Assembly: GCF_900099655.1 (NCBI RefSeq)
Contig: NZ_FNDC01000004.1
Span: 186,001-250,000, forward strand
Length of the DNA stretch: 64,000 bases
Direction: 5' to 3'
Origin: Planococcus glaciei
Lineage (GTDB): Bacteria > Bacillota > Bacilli > Bacillales_A > Planococcaceae
A model generated the notes under the pieces. That model saw only the letters and a list, made by a program, of their open reading frames with translations. It was not told the origin of the DNA and did not search any database. The stretch's first letter is position 1; each line of letters opens with the position of its first letter. Shown piece by piece: positions 17,092 to 24,938 of the stretch. The position numbers were made by a program, and so were the translations under genes.

Positions 17092-17364
17092 AAAACCGGG
17101 TTTTATATAGTCTTTTTGTGATGGCTTTAAAGGGGAATTAACTTTTCTTGCGGCCAGTACTGAAAGGTTAATGAAAAAAACGCAAATAACTATCCAAGTC
17201 TTTTAGGCTATTTATCGAAAATAAATAACTTCCAGTAAGCAATATAGTTATCCACAAGTACACAAATTTGACTGCCCTTAAACGGCTTTTCCTGAATGAA
17301 TAAGATTTCTTCGAATTGCCGGCTGACAGCATGATTCAAAGCTATGCAATTGATTTTCGAAATA

Positions 17365-17400
17365 TTGACAATTAACAGAAAAAATATAGTATGAACTATA
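17365..17400 (+). promoter_or_regulatory. Promoter and overlapping inverted repeat before the E1-alpha gene
   Basis: TTGACA (17365-17370) is followed after 16 bases by TAGTAT (17387-17392), a plausible promoter. Overlapping its -10 box is TATAGT-ATGA-ACTATA (17385-17400), a perfect 6-bp inverted repeat that could be an operator. Confidence 0.45.
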
Positions 17401-17467
17401 GATAGACTTTTTGCTTTTTCATTCACCGCTTGCAAAGTTCACTATTTCAAGAGGGAGGGAAAAAAAC

Positions 17468-18481
17468 TTGGCTACTTTTGAGGAAAAACAGCCTGCCGTG
17501 TCTATGGAAAAACTGAAGTGGATGTATGAACAGATGGTGAAAAGCCGTTATTACGAAGACCAAATGGTAGAAGTTTATACCGAAGGAAAGGCGCCGGTCT
17601 TCAATATTGGCGCCGGTCCGGTTCCAGGCGAAATGCACTTGTCAACCGGACAAGAACCGGCTGCCGTGGGAATTTGTGTGCATTTGACTAAAGATGATAC
17701 AGTGACCGCTCCGCATCGTCCGCATCATCATGCCATTGCCAAAGGCGTCGACTTGAAAAAAATGACGGCCGAAATTTTCGGCAAGGAAACGGGGCTTGGC
17801 AAAGGCAAAGGCGGCCATATGCATTTGTTTGATCCGGACGTTAAATTTTCCTGTGGCGGAATTGTTGCTGCAGGCATTCCGCATGCTGCAGGTGCAGCAC
17901 TGGCCAGCAAGATGCAAGGAAGAGATTGGGTAGCAGTGGCCTTTATTGGAGAAGGGGCAGCGAACGCAGGCGCCTTTCACGAATCGCTGAACCTGGCGGC
18001 GTTATGGAATCTTCCGCTTATTGTGGTAGTGGAAGACAATTCTTACGGAATTTCTGTTCCAAAAGCGTCTTCTACAGCTGTTGCATCCAATGATCTCCGG
18101 GCAGCGGCATATGGAATTTCAGGGGCATACGTAAAAGGCAACGATCCGATTGCCATGTATAAAGCATCAGAAGAAGCGGTTGCAAGAGCACGGGCAGGCC
18201 AGGGCCCTACCATCATTGAAATTGAAACACATCGTTATTTAGGGCATTTCCAAGGAGATCCTGAATTATACCGTGATAAAGCGGAAGTTCCGGGGCTGCG
18301 CCAATTGGATCCGATTTTGAAGCTGCGGAACATGCTGCTAGAAGCAGAACAAGTCTCCGAAAAAGAGATTGAAAAAATTGAAAAGCAGGCAAAGAAAAAA
18401 GTGGATGAAGCATATCAATTTGCAAGAGACAGCAAGTACCCAGAACCCGAATCCGCTTTAAAGGATGTTTTTACATCTTAA
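17468..18481 (+). CDS. 2-oxo-acid/acetoin dehydrogenase E1 component, alpha subunit
   Basis: A thiamine-diphosphate enzyme subunit of about 337 residues. HRPHHHAIAKG, the GKGKGGHMHLFD segment and the cofactor motif are AcoA-like. The ThDP motif reads GEGAANAGAFHE ... EDNSYG, with Glu where GDG is usual. The TTG at 17468 is taken as start, preceded by GAGGGAGGG at about eight bases. It would decarboxylate acetoin or a 2-oxo acid with the beta subunit and pass the acyl group to the lipoyl E2. E1-alpha, E1-beta and E2 form one operon; no E3 gene follows. A branched-chain or pyruvate substrate is an alternative to acetoin. Confidence 0.82.
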   Translation: MATFEEKQPAVSMEKLKWMYEQMVKSRYYEDQMVEVYTEGKAPVFNIGAGPVPGEMHLSTGQEPAAVGICVHLTKDDTVTAPHRPHHHAIAKGVDLKKMTAEIFGKETGLGKGKGGHMHLFDPDVKFSCGGIVAAGIPHAAGAALASKMQGRDWVAVAFIGEGAANAGAFHESLNLAALWNLPLIVVVEDNSYGISVPKASSTAVASNDLRAAAYGISGAYVKGNDPIAMYKASEEAVARARAGQGPTIIEIETHRYLGHFQGDPELYRDKAEVPGLRQLDPILKLRNMLLEAEQVSEKEIEKIEKQAKKKVDEAYQFARDSKYPEPESALKDVFTS

Positions 18482-18503
18482 TAATGAAAGGGGAAAATTC
18501 CGA

Positions 18504-19526
18504 ATGGAAACAGCAAAAAAACGGATTTTAACCGGGAACAAAGCGATGGCAGAAGCCATTGCGCTTGAAATGGAGCGGGATCCAAGCGTTTTTGTACTCG
18601 GTGAAGACATCGGGAATTACGGCGGCATTTTTGGTTCCACCCAAGGGCTGATTGAAAAATTCGGCGCTCAGCGGGTGTTGGACACGCCAATTTCTGAAAC
18701 GGCCTTTATCGGCGCCGCTATCGGTGCGGCTGCAGAAGGCATGCGTCCGGTAGCGGAATTGATGTTCGTCGACTTTTTCGGCGTTTGTATGGATCAAATT
18801 TACAATCATATGGCGAAAATTCCTTATATGTCCGGCGGCAATGTTCGGTTGCCGATGGTGCTTATGACAGCAGTCGGCGGAGGCTATAATGACGCTGCGC
18901 AGCATTCGCAAACGCTTTATGCGACGTTCGGCCATATGCCAGGAATGAAAGTGGTCGCGCCTTCCACTCCTTATGACTTGAAGGGCATGATGATTTCGGC
19001 CATCCGGGACGACAACCCGGTGTTGTTTATGTTCCACAAATCGCTGCAGGGATTGGGTTGGATGGAACAACTGGATGTATCTGCTGAACATGTGCCGGAA
19101 GAAGCCTATACAGTGCCGCTTGATAAAGCGAAAGTCGTGAGGGAAGGAAAAGATGTCACGATTGTAGGCGTCCAAATGATGACCCATTACGCTGTAGAAG
19201 CAGCAGAGAGATTGGCAAAAGAAGGCATTGAAGCCGAAGTGATCGACTTGCGGTCTATTGCCCCAATTGATAAAGACACGATTCTTCAGTCAGTCAAAAA
19301 GACACATCGCTTGTTTGTCGTTGATGAAGATTATAAATCCTATGGCATGACTGCCGAAGTGACTGCAATTGTGGCGGAGGAAGTATTTTACGATCTGGAG
19401 GCTCCGCCGCGCCGCTTAGCCAATCCGGATGTGCCAATTCCTTACAGCCGTCCGCTTGAAGATTTTGTCATACCGAATGTGGACAGAATTTTCGAACAAG
19501 TAAAAGCATTAATGGATGAAGAATGA
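18504..19526 (+). CDS. 2-oxo-acid/acetoin dehydrogenase E1 component, beta subunit
   Basis: A 340-residue transketolase-like beta subunit (AcoB/PdhB family). LGEDIGNYGGIFGSTQGL and DTPISETAFIGAAIGAA are typical, as is the C-terminal LFVVDEDYKSYGMTAEV. The ATG at 18504 has AAAGGGGAA eight bases upstream; the longer frame from 18465 overlaps the previous gene without a ribosome site. It associates with the alpha subunit encoded 22 bases upstream. Confidence 0.87.
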   Translation: METAKKRILTGNKAMAEAIALEMERDPSVFVLGEDIGNYGGIFGSTQGLIEKFGAQRVLDTPISETAFIGAAIGAAAEGMRPVAELMFVDFFGVCMDQIYNHMAKIPYMSGGNVRLPMVLMTAVGGGYNDAAQHSQTLYATFGHMPGMKVVAPSTPYDLKGMMISAIRDDNPVLFMFHKSLQGLGWMEQLDVSAEHVPEEAYTVPLDKAKVVREGKDVTIVGVQMMTHYAVEAAERLAKEGIEAEVIDLRSIAPIDKDTILQSVKKTHRLFVVDEDYKSYGMTAEVTAIVAEEVFYDLEAPPRRLANPDVPIPYSRPLEDFVIPNVDRIFEQVKALMDEE

Positions 19527-19542
19527 AACTGGAGGCGTTCGA

Positions 19543-21081
19543 ATGATCGAAGTGAAATTGCCGAAAATAAGGGAGGATGTCAACGAAAGCTTAGTGGTCA
19601 TCTGGTTCGTCTCTGAAGGAGACGCTGTAAAAGAAGGAGACCGACTGCTTGAAATCCAGACAGAAAAAGAAGTGAGTGAAGTAGAAGCGGAAGCCAGCGG
19701 CACCATCAATGAGATTATTTATAAAAGAGGCGAATCAGCTAAAGTCGGGGAGGTGCTGGCAACGATTAATCCAGCAGAAAACACGCAGGAAACAAAACCG
19801 GAAGAGCAGAAAATCGTAGAAAACACAGAGCCGGAAACAAAAAATCCAGGTGATGGGCAAAAGCGGGAAGAACAGAAGATAACAGAGAACGCAGAACAGC
19901 CAAAAGAGGCTTCCGGGCAAACCGAACCAGCCAAAACGGTTCGATTGGCGCCTGGGCTGCGCAAGCTGGCACGGGAACTGAATGTTCCGTTAGAGTCTGT
20001 TGCTGGAACCGGAAGAAACGGCAAAATTACCGAAAAAGACATCCGTAGAGTGGCGGGCCAAGCCGCAGTAGTAGAGCCTGCTGGAAAAGCGGAAGAACCA
20101 CAGCAAGAAAAGCCGGAAGAAGAACCGACACCAGAAGAATCAACAACAGGCAAAGCTTTAGATAAAGCACAAACAAAAGAAGTGCCTGAGAAAGAAACAG
20201 CGCAAGAAAATATGGAAAATGAAGAATTGCCAAATGAGGAACCGCTAGAAGAAGAACTGGCACAGCAAGAACAAGCAGCGCTTGCTGAACAGGCGGAGGC
20301 TATACTTGAACCGGAAGAAAACGACCGCGAATCCGATGCTGTATCGTTTTCTGGGATTCGGGGAGTGATTGCCAGACGCATGACAGAAAGTCTGCAAAAC
20401 AGTGCGCAGCTTACTGAGACAGCTTGGGCCGATGTTACAAAACTGCACAGCAAAAAAGATGCATCAGGAAAAGAAGCAGGTTGGACAGCCGTCGTTGCAA
20501 AAGCTGCAGCCCTGGCTTTAGGCAAGCATCCGCTCGTAAATGCCCATATTAAAGAAGGGCAAATCCTTCCGCAAGAAGCAATCAATCTGGGATTTGCGGT
20601 TGATACGGATCGCGGCCTCCAAGTCGCGGTTCTACAAGAGGCAGACAAGCACTCGCTTGGCGATTTGCAAAAACATCTTGCGGACCTCGCGGAAAAAGCG
20701 AGGAACGGCCAATTGGCGAATGAACAAAGTGCCGGCAGTACGTTCACCATCACCAGTCTAGGGGCATACCGCATCCAATTTTTCACGCCTATTATCAATC
20801 CACCGGAAACGGCGATCCTGGGCGTTGGAACGATTGAAACCTACCTGGCACTCGAAGGCGGAAAAGTACAGGAAAGAAAACGGCTTCCATTGAGTTTGAC
20901 AATTGACCACCGGGCGATTGACGGAGCTCCGGCTGCGAAATTCCTGGGAGATTTGATCGGGCTTCTGGAAAAACCGAAACAGCTGTTTAAAGAAGATGAG
21001 GAACTGGAGACAGAGAAGACGGCAGAAAAAAAGAAAGACAAAAAGAAAGGCAAAAAGAAAAGAAAAAAGAAAAAATCCTGA
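19543..21081 (+). CDS. Dihydrolipoamide acyltransferase (E2) with acidic linker and polylysine tail
   Basis: About 512 residues. An N-terminal lipoyl domain carries the lipoylation site in IQTEKEVSEV. A first Glu/Lys/Pro-rich linker leads to a peripheral-subunit-binding domain (VRLAPGLRKLARELNVPLESVAGTGRNG). A second, strongly acidic linker of about 100 residues then leads to the catalytic domain, which ends with the active-site motif TIDHRAIDG. The protein closes with an unusual run of about 20 mostly lysine residues after the normal domain end. GGAGG precedes the ATG. It transfers the acyl group from E1 to CoA. The E3 partner must come from another locus. Confidence 0.85.
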   Translation: MIEVKLPKIREDVNESLVVIWFVSEGDAVKEGDRLLEIQTEKEVSEVEAEASGTINEIIYKRGESAKVGEVLATINPAENTQETKPEEQKIVENTEPETKNPGDGQKREEQKITENAEQPKEASGQTEPAKTVRLAPGLRKLARELNVPLESVAGTGRNGKITEKDIRRVAGQAAVVEPAGKAEEPQQEKPEEEPTPEESTTGKALDKAQTKEVPEKETAQENMENEELPNEEPLEEELAQQEQAALAEQAEAILEPEENDRESDAVSFSGIRGVIARRMTESLQNSAQLTETAWADVTKLHSKKDASGKEAGWTAVVAKAAALALGKHPLVNAHIKEGQILPQEAINLGFAVDTDRGLQVAVLQEADKHSLGDLQKHLADLAEKARNGQLANEQSAGSTFTITSLGAYRIQFFTPIINPPETAILGVGTIETYLALEGGKVQERKRLPLSLTIDHRAIDGAPAAKFLGDLIGLLEKPKQLFKEDEELETEKTAEKKKDKKKGKKKRKKKKS

Positions 21082-21227
21082 AAAAGAAGCGGTTCATAAG
21101 AGGCGTCTGGCGATAGTAGAAATCGTCCGCATGCCGACAGAAACCATTCTTCTAGAAAGTCATTTGTTTTGGCAACAAGTTAAGCTTTTCAGTATGTGCA
21201 AGGCATTCAGGAACAGGAGGAACATGC

Positions 21228-21704
21228 GTGGCCAATGAATTTTTGCAAAAAGGCATCCGGGGGACGAGTGCACATACAGACGCGGCCGTTGTCTTTGAAG
21301 GGCTGGACTGGCAGGAAGCTGGTGAGAGACCGGAAAAGTGTCCGCATTCTGTGTGGCAGCTGCTGTGGCATATGAATTACTGGCAAGACTTTATGCTGGC
21401 CTACTTAAAAGGCGAGGCGCCGAGAAATCCGGAACATGCGGCAGAAACCTGGCCTGAAGATCCGAGGCCAGCGAGTGAGCAGGACTGGGTCCAGGAAGTT
21501 GAGCGGTTTTCAGCCGGCCTACAGCAAGCTGAACAGGAGTCGGCAAAAGATTTTTCGGAAGAAGGCTTCGGCAAAAAAAGAAGAACGCGTGCGGATCTGC
21601 TCATGGTGATTATCAATCACAATAGCTACCATGCCGGACAAGTCGTCTTCGTGCGCCGGATGATTGGCGCTTGGCCACCGCCTTCCGGTGGCGATACATG
21701 GTAA
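21228..21704 (+). CDS. DinB-superfamily protein
   Basis: A 158-residue four-helix-bundle protein. Histidines expected to bind a metal are seen in SVWQLLWHMNYWQ and in NHNSYHAGQ near the C-terminus, the DinB_2/YfiT layout. Members include thiol-dependent S-transferases, but most have no assigned reaction. The GTG start at 21228 has CAGGAGGAA seven bases upstream. It stands downstream of the E2 gene without a clear terminator between them. Confidence 0.75.
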   Translation: MANEFLQKGIRGTSAHTDAAVVFEGLDWQEAGERPEKCPHSVWQLLWHMNYWQDFMLAYLKGEAPRNPEHAAETWPEDPRPASEQDWVQEVERFSAGLQQAEQESAKDFSEEGFGKKRRTRADLLMVIINHNSYHAGQVVFVRRMIGAWPPPSGGDTW

Positions 21705-21843
21705 AGGGGAAAGAGTAGGGTGGTGAATTAGCGCTAAAAATAAAACTGGTATTAATCCTTCATGAAGAAGCACGTTCAGGAAGGTTCAAGGAAGATCGAA
21801 AAAGCATGGCAAAAGGCTAAAACTATAAAAGGAGAAGAGTGTC

Positions 21844-22278
21844 ATGGCTAAACTCAGACCAAAAAGACGAAACGAGTTTTTCCCCAGCCTCTTTGAAAGC
21901 ACGGTAGAAACAGATGTATTCAACAAATTTTTTGGGGAGACTCACTACCCGCAAGTGGACATCCAGGAAAAAGAAAATCGCTATGAATTGGAAGTGGACT
22001 TGCCTGGATTTTCTAAAGAAAATGTCGAAGTGGAATACCGGGACGGCTATTTGGAAATCCGTGGTACAAAAGAACGGAAAAGCGATACAGAGGAACCGGA
22101 AGGGCGCTATATCCGTAAAGAACGGACATATGGCTCATTCCGCCGCAGTTTCTATATTGGAGAAATTGAAGAAGACCAAGTAGCGGCCACTTTCCAAAAT
22201 GGGGTTTTGACGCTGAGCATACCAAAAGCGCCGAATTTGCATAGCGATCATCAGGGACATCGTATTCCCATTGAGTAG
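21844..22278 (+). CDS. Small heat-shock protein, Hsp20/alpha-crystallin family
   Basis: A 144-residue holdase chaperone. The alpha-crystallin domain spans about residues 35-130 (PQVDIQEKENRYELEVDLPGF ... FQNGVLTLSIPKAP), and a C-terminal IPI motif for oligomerisation follows. AAAAGGAGAAGAG precedes the ATG. A 10-bp palindrome TTAGCGCTAA at 21728-21737 lies upstream, but no CIRCE element is seen. It is cytoplasmic and binds unfolding proteins. Confidence 0.9.
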   Translation: MAKLRPKRRNEFFPSLFESTVETDVFNKFFGETHYPQVDIQEKENRYELEVDLPGFSKENVEVEYRDGYLEIRGTKERKSDTEEPEGRYIRKERTYGSFRRSFYIGEIEEDQVAATFQNGVLTLSIPKAPNLHSDHQGHRIPIE

Positions 22279-22293
22279 AAAAAGGGTGAATCT

Positions 22294-22326
22294 AAAAGGC
22301 AGTTTGGATATTCCAAACTGCCTTTT
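22294..22326 (+). terminator. Terminator after hsp20
   Basis: AAAAGGCAGTTTGGA pairs perfectly with TCCAAACTGCCTTTT around a 3-base loop. Confidence 0.9.
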
Positions 22327-22352
22327 GCTATTCCCGGATTGTTTGCAGACAG

Positions 22353-22824
22353 TTAGTTGAATTCAAAGGAGAAGGCAGAGCGGTAGGCAGGAAAGTAATC
22401 CGAATCGATGGGAGTGCCCGTTGCTTCACAAAGCTGGTGATAAACAGATTCGTTCCATATTTGCCATGCTACACAAAGATTGAAAGAAGTATTTTTGCCA
22501 AATTGCTTTTTAAAGAGATAAAGAGATAAAGAGAGTTGTCCGGTGCATTTGTCCGGCCGCCGCCTTCATGAATCAATTCCACGCTGTTCTCTTCCCTCCG
22601 ACCGCCAGAGCATAACGCAATATGAATGCAAGAGACAAAGAATTGAACTCCCGCATGGTTCCGGATAAGTGAATATGTATGGTCTTTACATAAAGGAAGT
22701 TTAAGGACATTCCAATTTTCTGGCCTTCATAGCTTACTTCCACCAGCAGCAGGTTTGGCCCAAAGTATGTCAGAAGCTTTTCAGAATAGGCATCTGTACT
22801 CGAAAAATAAATCCCATTCTTCCA
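22353..22824 (-). pseudogene. Remnant of a FemAB/GNAT-like acyltransferase gene (C-terminal part)
   Basis: Read on the minus strand, three successive frames give one continuous protein-like sequence. It runs KNGIYFSSTDAYSEKLL, then LLLVEVSYEGQKIG, then ELIHEGGGRTNAPDNSLYLF and FGKNTSFNLCVAWQIWNES, ending in SAFSFEFN and TAA. The GGGRTN...DNSLYLFKKQFGKN block is typical of FemA/FemB- and GNAT-like peptidoglycan or lipid-linked acyltransferases. One frameshift lies near 22585-22595. A second is caused by a third copy of the octamer TAAAGAGA at 22511-22534. The N-terminal half is missing and a stop precedes the readable part. It is a decaying gene, not an expressed one. Confidence 0.65.
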
Positions 22825-23049
22825 CTAAGTAAAGAAGTTTTTTGGTAAAAATCTGAATAAAAGGATGGGTTTATAACTAATTGATATTAAATTGTAAATT
22901 TTCTGACACAAACATTGTTTTATGCGTTACTATTTGTTTAGGCAATGAAATGAATCATCCTACAGAGGACTTATAAACTGCGATAAGCAAATGAAAGATG
23001 CATCCATAGTTTGAAAGTTTTCGCATCGGCACAATAGGAGGGATTAGTC

Positions 23050-23118
23050 ATGGATTGTTTTTACAAAATTTTCTCCCTTGTGCCTTTTAACCTCTCTTTG
23101 TTTTCCTGGCCTTACTGA
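23050..23118 (+). CDS. Possible 22-residue leader peptide ORF
   Basis: An ATG at 23050 has a strong, well-placed ribosome site (TAGGAGGGATTAGTC) and opens a 22-codon frame rich in aromatic and hydrophobic residues (MDCFYKIFSLVPF...). It ends 76 bases before the next gene. It could be a small membrane peptide, a leader peptide or chance; only the ribosome site supports it. Confidence 0.3.
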   Translation: MDCFYKIFSLVPFNLSLFSWPY

Positions 23119-23194
23119 TTCGTATCTTAAAGTTAATCGTTGTTCTTTCTTGATGCCTAGCCAAGCCGACAATTTAAGAAGGAGATGGAACTTG

Positions 23195-23533
23195 ATGCAG
23201 CATAATCAGCTTTTGACTACCGAAAAAGTCCAATATACGTTTACGCGTGTAAAAGACACCTACGAGGAAAATGGACAAAAATTCATTACATTGTTTGGCA
23301 GATTGACCGTTCAAAACGATGGCCAGTCGAAAAGTGCATGGGTTGAAATCGAAGAAGTGAAATGGGAGCAGGCGACAGAAAAACTAAAGAATATGCCGGA
23401 TGCCATGTATATGTTCAATGTCTCCAAACAAATTTTTAAAGATTTGCTTCATATTGCAAACAGCCATCATCAGGAATTATACTGCTTAACGCCTGTTTAT
23501 CTGGCGAGAGAGTATAACCAATTGCACAGTTAA
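23195..23533 (+). CDS. Hypothetical protein
   Basis: A 112-residue soluble-looking protein with no family I recognise. It is mixed alpha/beta by eye, with no signal peptide or membrane helix. AAGAAGGAG (23176-23184) precedes the ATG at ten bases; the upstream extension of the frame contains no better start. It is flanked by a possible leader ORF and by a terminator, so it is monocistronic. Confidence 0.55.
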   Translation: MQHNQLLTTEKVQYTFTRVKDTYEENGQKFITLFGRLTVQNDGQSKSAWVEIEEVKWEQATEKLKNMPDAMYMFNVSKQIFKDLLHIANSHHQELYCLTPVYLAREYNQLHS

Positions 23534-23549
23534 ATCTATACATATTGAC

Positions 23550-23586
23550 AAGGAACTTAACCGGAAATGGAAAAGTTCCTTTTTAA
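23550..23586 (+). terminator. Terminator after the 23.2-kb hypothetical gene
   Basis: AAGGAACTT pairs with AAGTTCCTT across a loop of about 14 bases, followed by TTTTAATTT. Confidence 0.65.
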
Positions 23587-23763
23587 TTTGTCGAAGTATC
23601 GCAGAACTGCTGGAACGCCTATCTGGCAGAAGAGGCAGAGCTGTATATGGAAATTGGGATGCAATCTGTTTGTGCATAGAGTTAAGCCTAATTTGGCTAT
23701 AAGGCGGGTATAGAAAAGAAATATATGAATTGCCTTAACGCTAAATCAGGAGGAGGTCATCCC

Positions 23764-24786
23764 ATGTACGAAAATGGCTGGAACTTATTGTATTTTAAAG
23801 AAGCTGCCTTGCTGTTTTCCGACCATTACGGAATAAAACTAGATACAGATGTGCCAAATCCCTTTCAAAGCAAATATGAGAATATCGCCCAAACGGAAGA
23901 AATTGAATTGATCCATCCGATGACAAAGCAGCCTCATTCGTTTCAACTCCATGAATACGCATACGGGGATGAAATTCTGCGTTATGCAATTGCAGAGATG
24001 ATGGAAAACGGGTTGAATTATCAGTGTGTATGGCAGAAGGCAGAACCGCTTGAATCCGGGAATGCCCAAAACGAAAGTAAAGAAACAAACAGCCTGATTA
24101 AGTTGGACCACCGTTATGGCGTTTACCATTCCGTACCAGGGATGAAAGAATTTCTGGCTCGCTATCAAGCTATGCCATTTCTGGAACTCTGGCAGGAATA
24201 CCATGAATATTTAAAAGCCAAATTTGGGGAAGCTGTTGTGCCTTTATTGCCAGGGAATGCCAGTGATGACATTGACGCTGTTTTCCACTTATGCGAAGCA
24301 GAACCTGTCGGGGACTTTGTCTCGCTGTACCGCTACTGCGATGGCAACGATCTGGATATGTGGATGGAGTTAGTGGAAGCCGGACATCCTGCTTATGCCC
24401 ACATTACAGGATATCCCCTGATGAATTTGCGAGAAATCCGTTTGGAAGCCGAAGAAGCAGCGCGGGAAGCGATCAGCCGGGAAGAAGTCCAATCAATACC
24501 GGAAGGCTTTGTAAAAGACAATTTTATGCTGGCGCAGAAAATACCGATTTACCACGACGGCGGTGGAAACTTTATCGCCATTGATTTGGATCCTGACACC
24601 AAAGGATATTACGGCCAAATTGTCGAAGTGGACCACGAATACGAAGATCGACTCGTTCTGGCGGATAGTTTAAAGGAATACGTCGCCATTCTCTATTATT
24701 TCGTAAAAGAGCTGGGGGTTATCTACAACGGCGAAGGCTTTGAAGGGGAAAAACCGATATCTGCCTATATTGTACGAAGTGAGTAA
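23764..24786 (+). CDS. SMI1/KNR4 (SUKH) superfamily protein with extra N-terminal domain
   Basis: A 340-residue protein. The C-terminal half (about 130-340) has SUKH signatures: FVSLYRYCDGND, then an aromatic-rich stretch, IPIYHDGGGNFIAIDLDPDTKG and QIVEVDHE. SUKH proteins are often immunity proteins for contact-dependent or polymorphic toxins; others are housekeeping scaffolds. The N-terminal 120 residues do not match anything I know. AGGAGGAGG precedes the ATG by about eight bases. No toxin gene adjoins it, so an immunity role is only a possibility. Confidence 0.72.
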   Translation: MYENGWNLLYFKEAALLFSDHYGIKLDTDVPNPFQSKYENIAQTEEIELIHPMTKQPHSFQLHEYAYGDEILRYAIAEMMENGLNYQCVWQKAEPLESGNAQNESKETNSLIKLDHRYGVYHSVPGMKEFLARYQAMPFLELWQEYHEYLKAKFGEAVVPLLPGNASDDIDAVFHLCEAEPVGDFVSLYRYCDGNDLDMWMELVEAGHPAYAHITGYPLMNLREIRLEAEEAAREAISREEVQSIPEGFVKDNFMLAQKIPIYHDGGGNFIAIDLDPDTKGYYGQIVEVDHEYEDRLVLADSLKEYVAILYYFVKELGVIYNGEGFEGEKPISAYIVRSE

Positions 24787-24788
24787 AA

Positions 24789-24815
24789 TCAGCGGGGCTT
24801 CCGCTGTTTTTTTCA
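24789..24815 (+). terminator. Terminator after the SUKH gene
   Basis: CAGCGG-GGCTT-CCGCTG followed by seven T residues. Confidence 0.85.
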
Positions 24816-24938
24816 TGCATGCCTTCCGGCCAAATGAATGGATACCGATGAATTTTGCTTTCAGCTGTAGTATGTTTAAGTAGAAGTTAGCTTATCGCAT
24901 AAGAAGCGATGAAAAAATTCAGTAGCTGGAGGGGTTTT

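Noticed and set aside
17208-17435. A 75-codon minus-strand open frame between the capA-like and E1-alpha genes
   Set aside because: No ribosome site, it overlaps the E1-alpha promoter and its start runs into the E1-alpha leader. The translated C-terminus looks somewhat protein-like, so a decayed gene cannot be excluded, but there is no positive evidence.
19719-20798. 359-codon minus-strand open frame opposite the E2 gene
   Set aside because: Serine/alanine-rich antisense of the Glu/Lys/Pro-rich E2 linker; the plus strand has full E2 motifs.
21728-21737. TTAGCGCTAA palindrome upstream of hsp20 as a CIRCE element
   Set aside because: CIRCE is TTAGCACTC-N9-GAGTGCTAA; only the outer letters agree and the spacer is absent.
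23590-23690. Possible C-terminal gene fragment after the 23.2-kb hypothetical gene
   Set aside because: About 30 codons read without stop in two frames, with no recognisable family and no start; likely chance.
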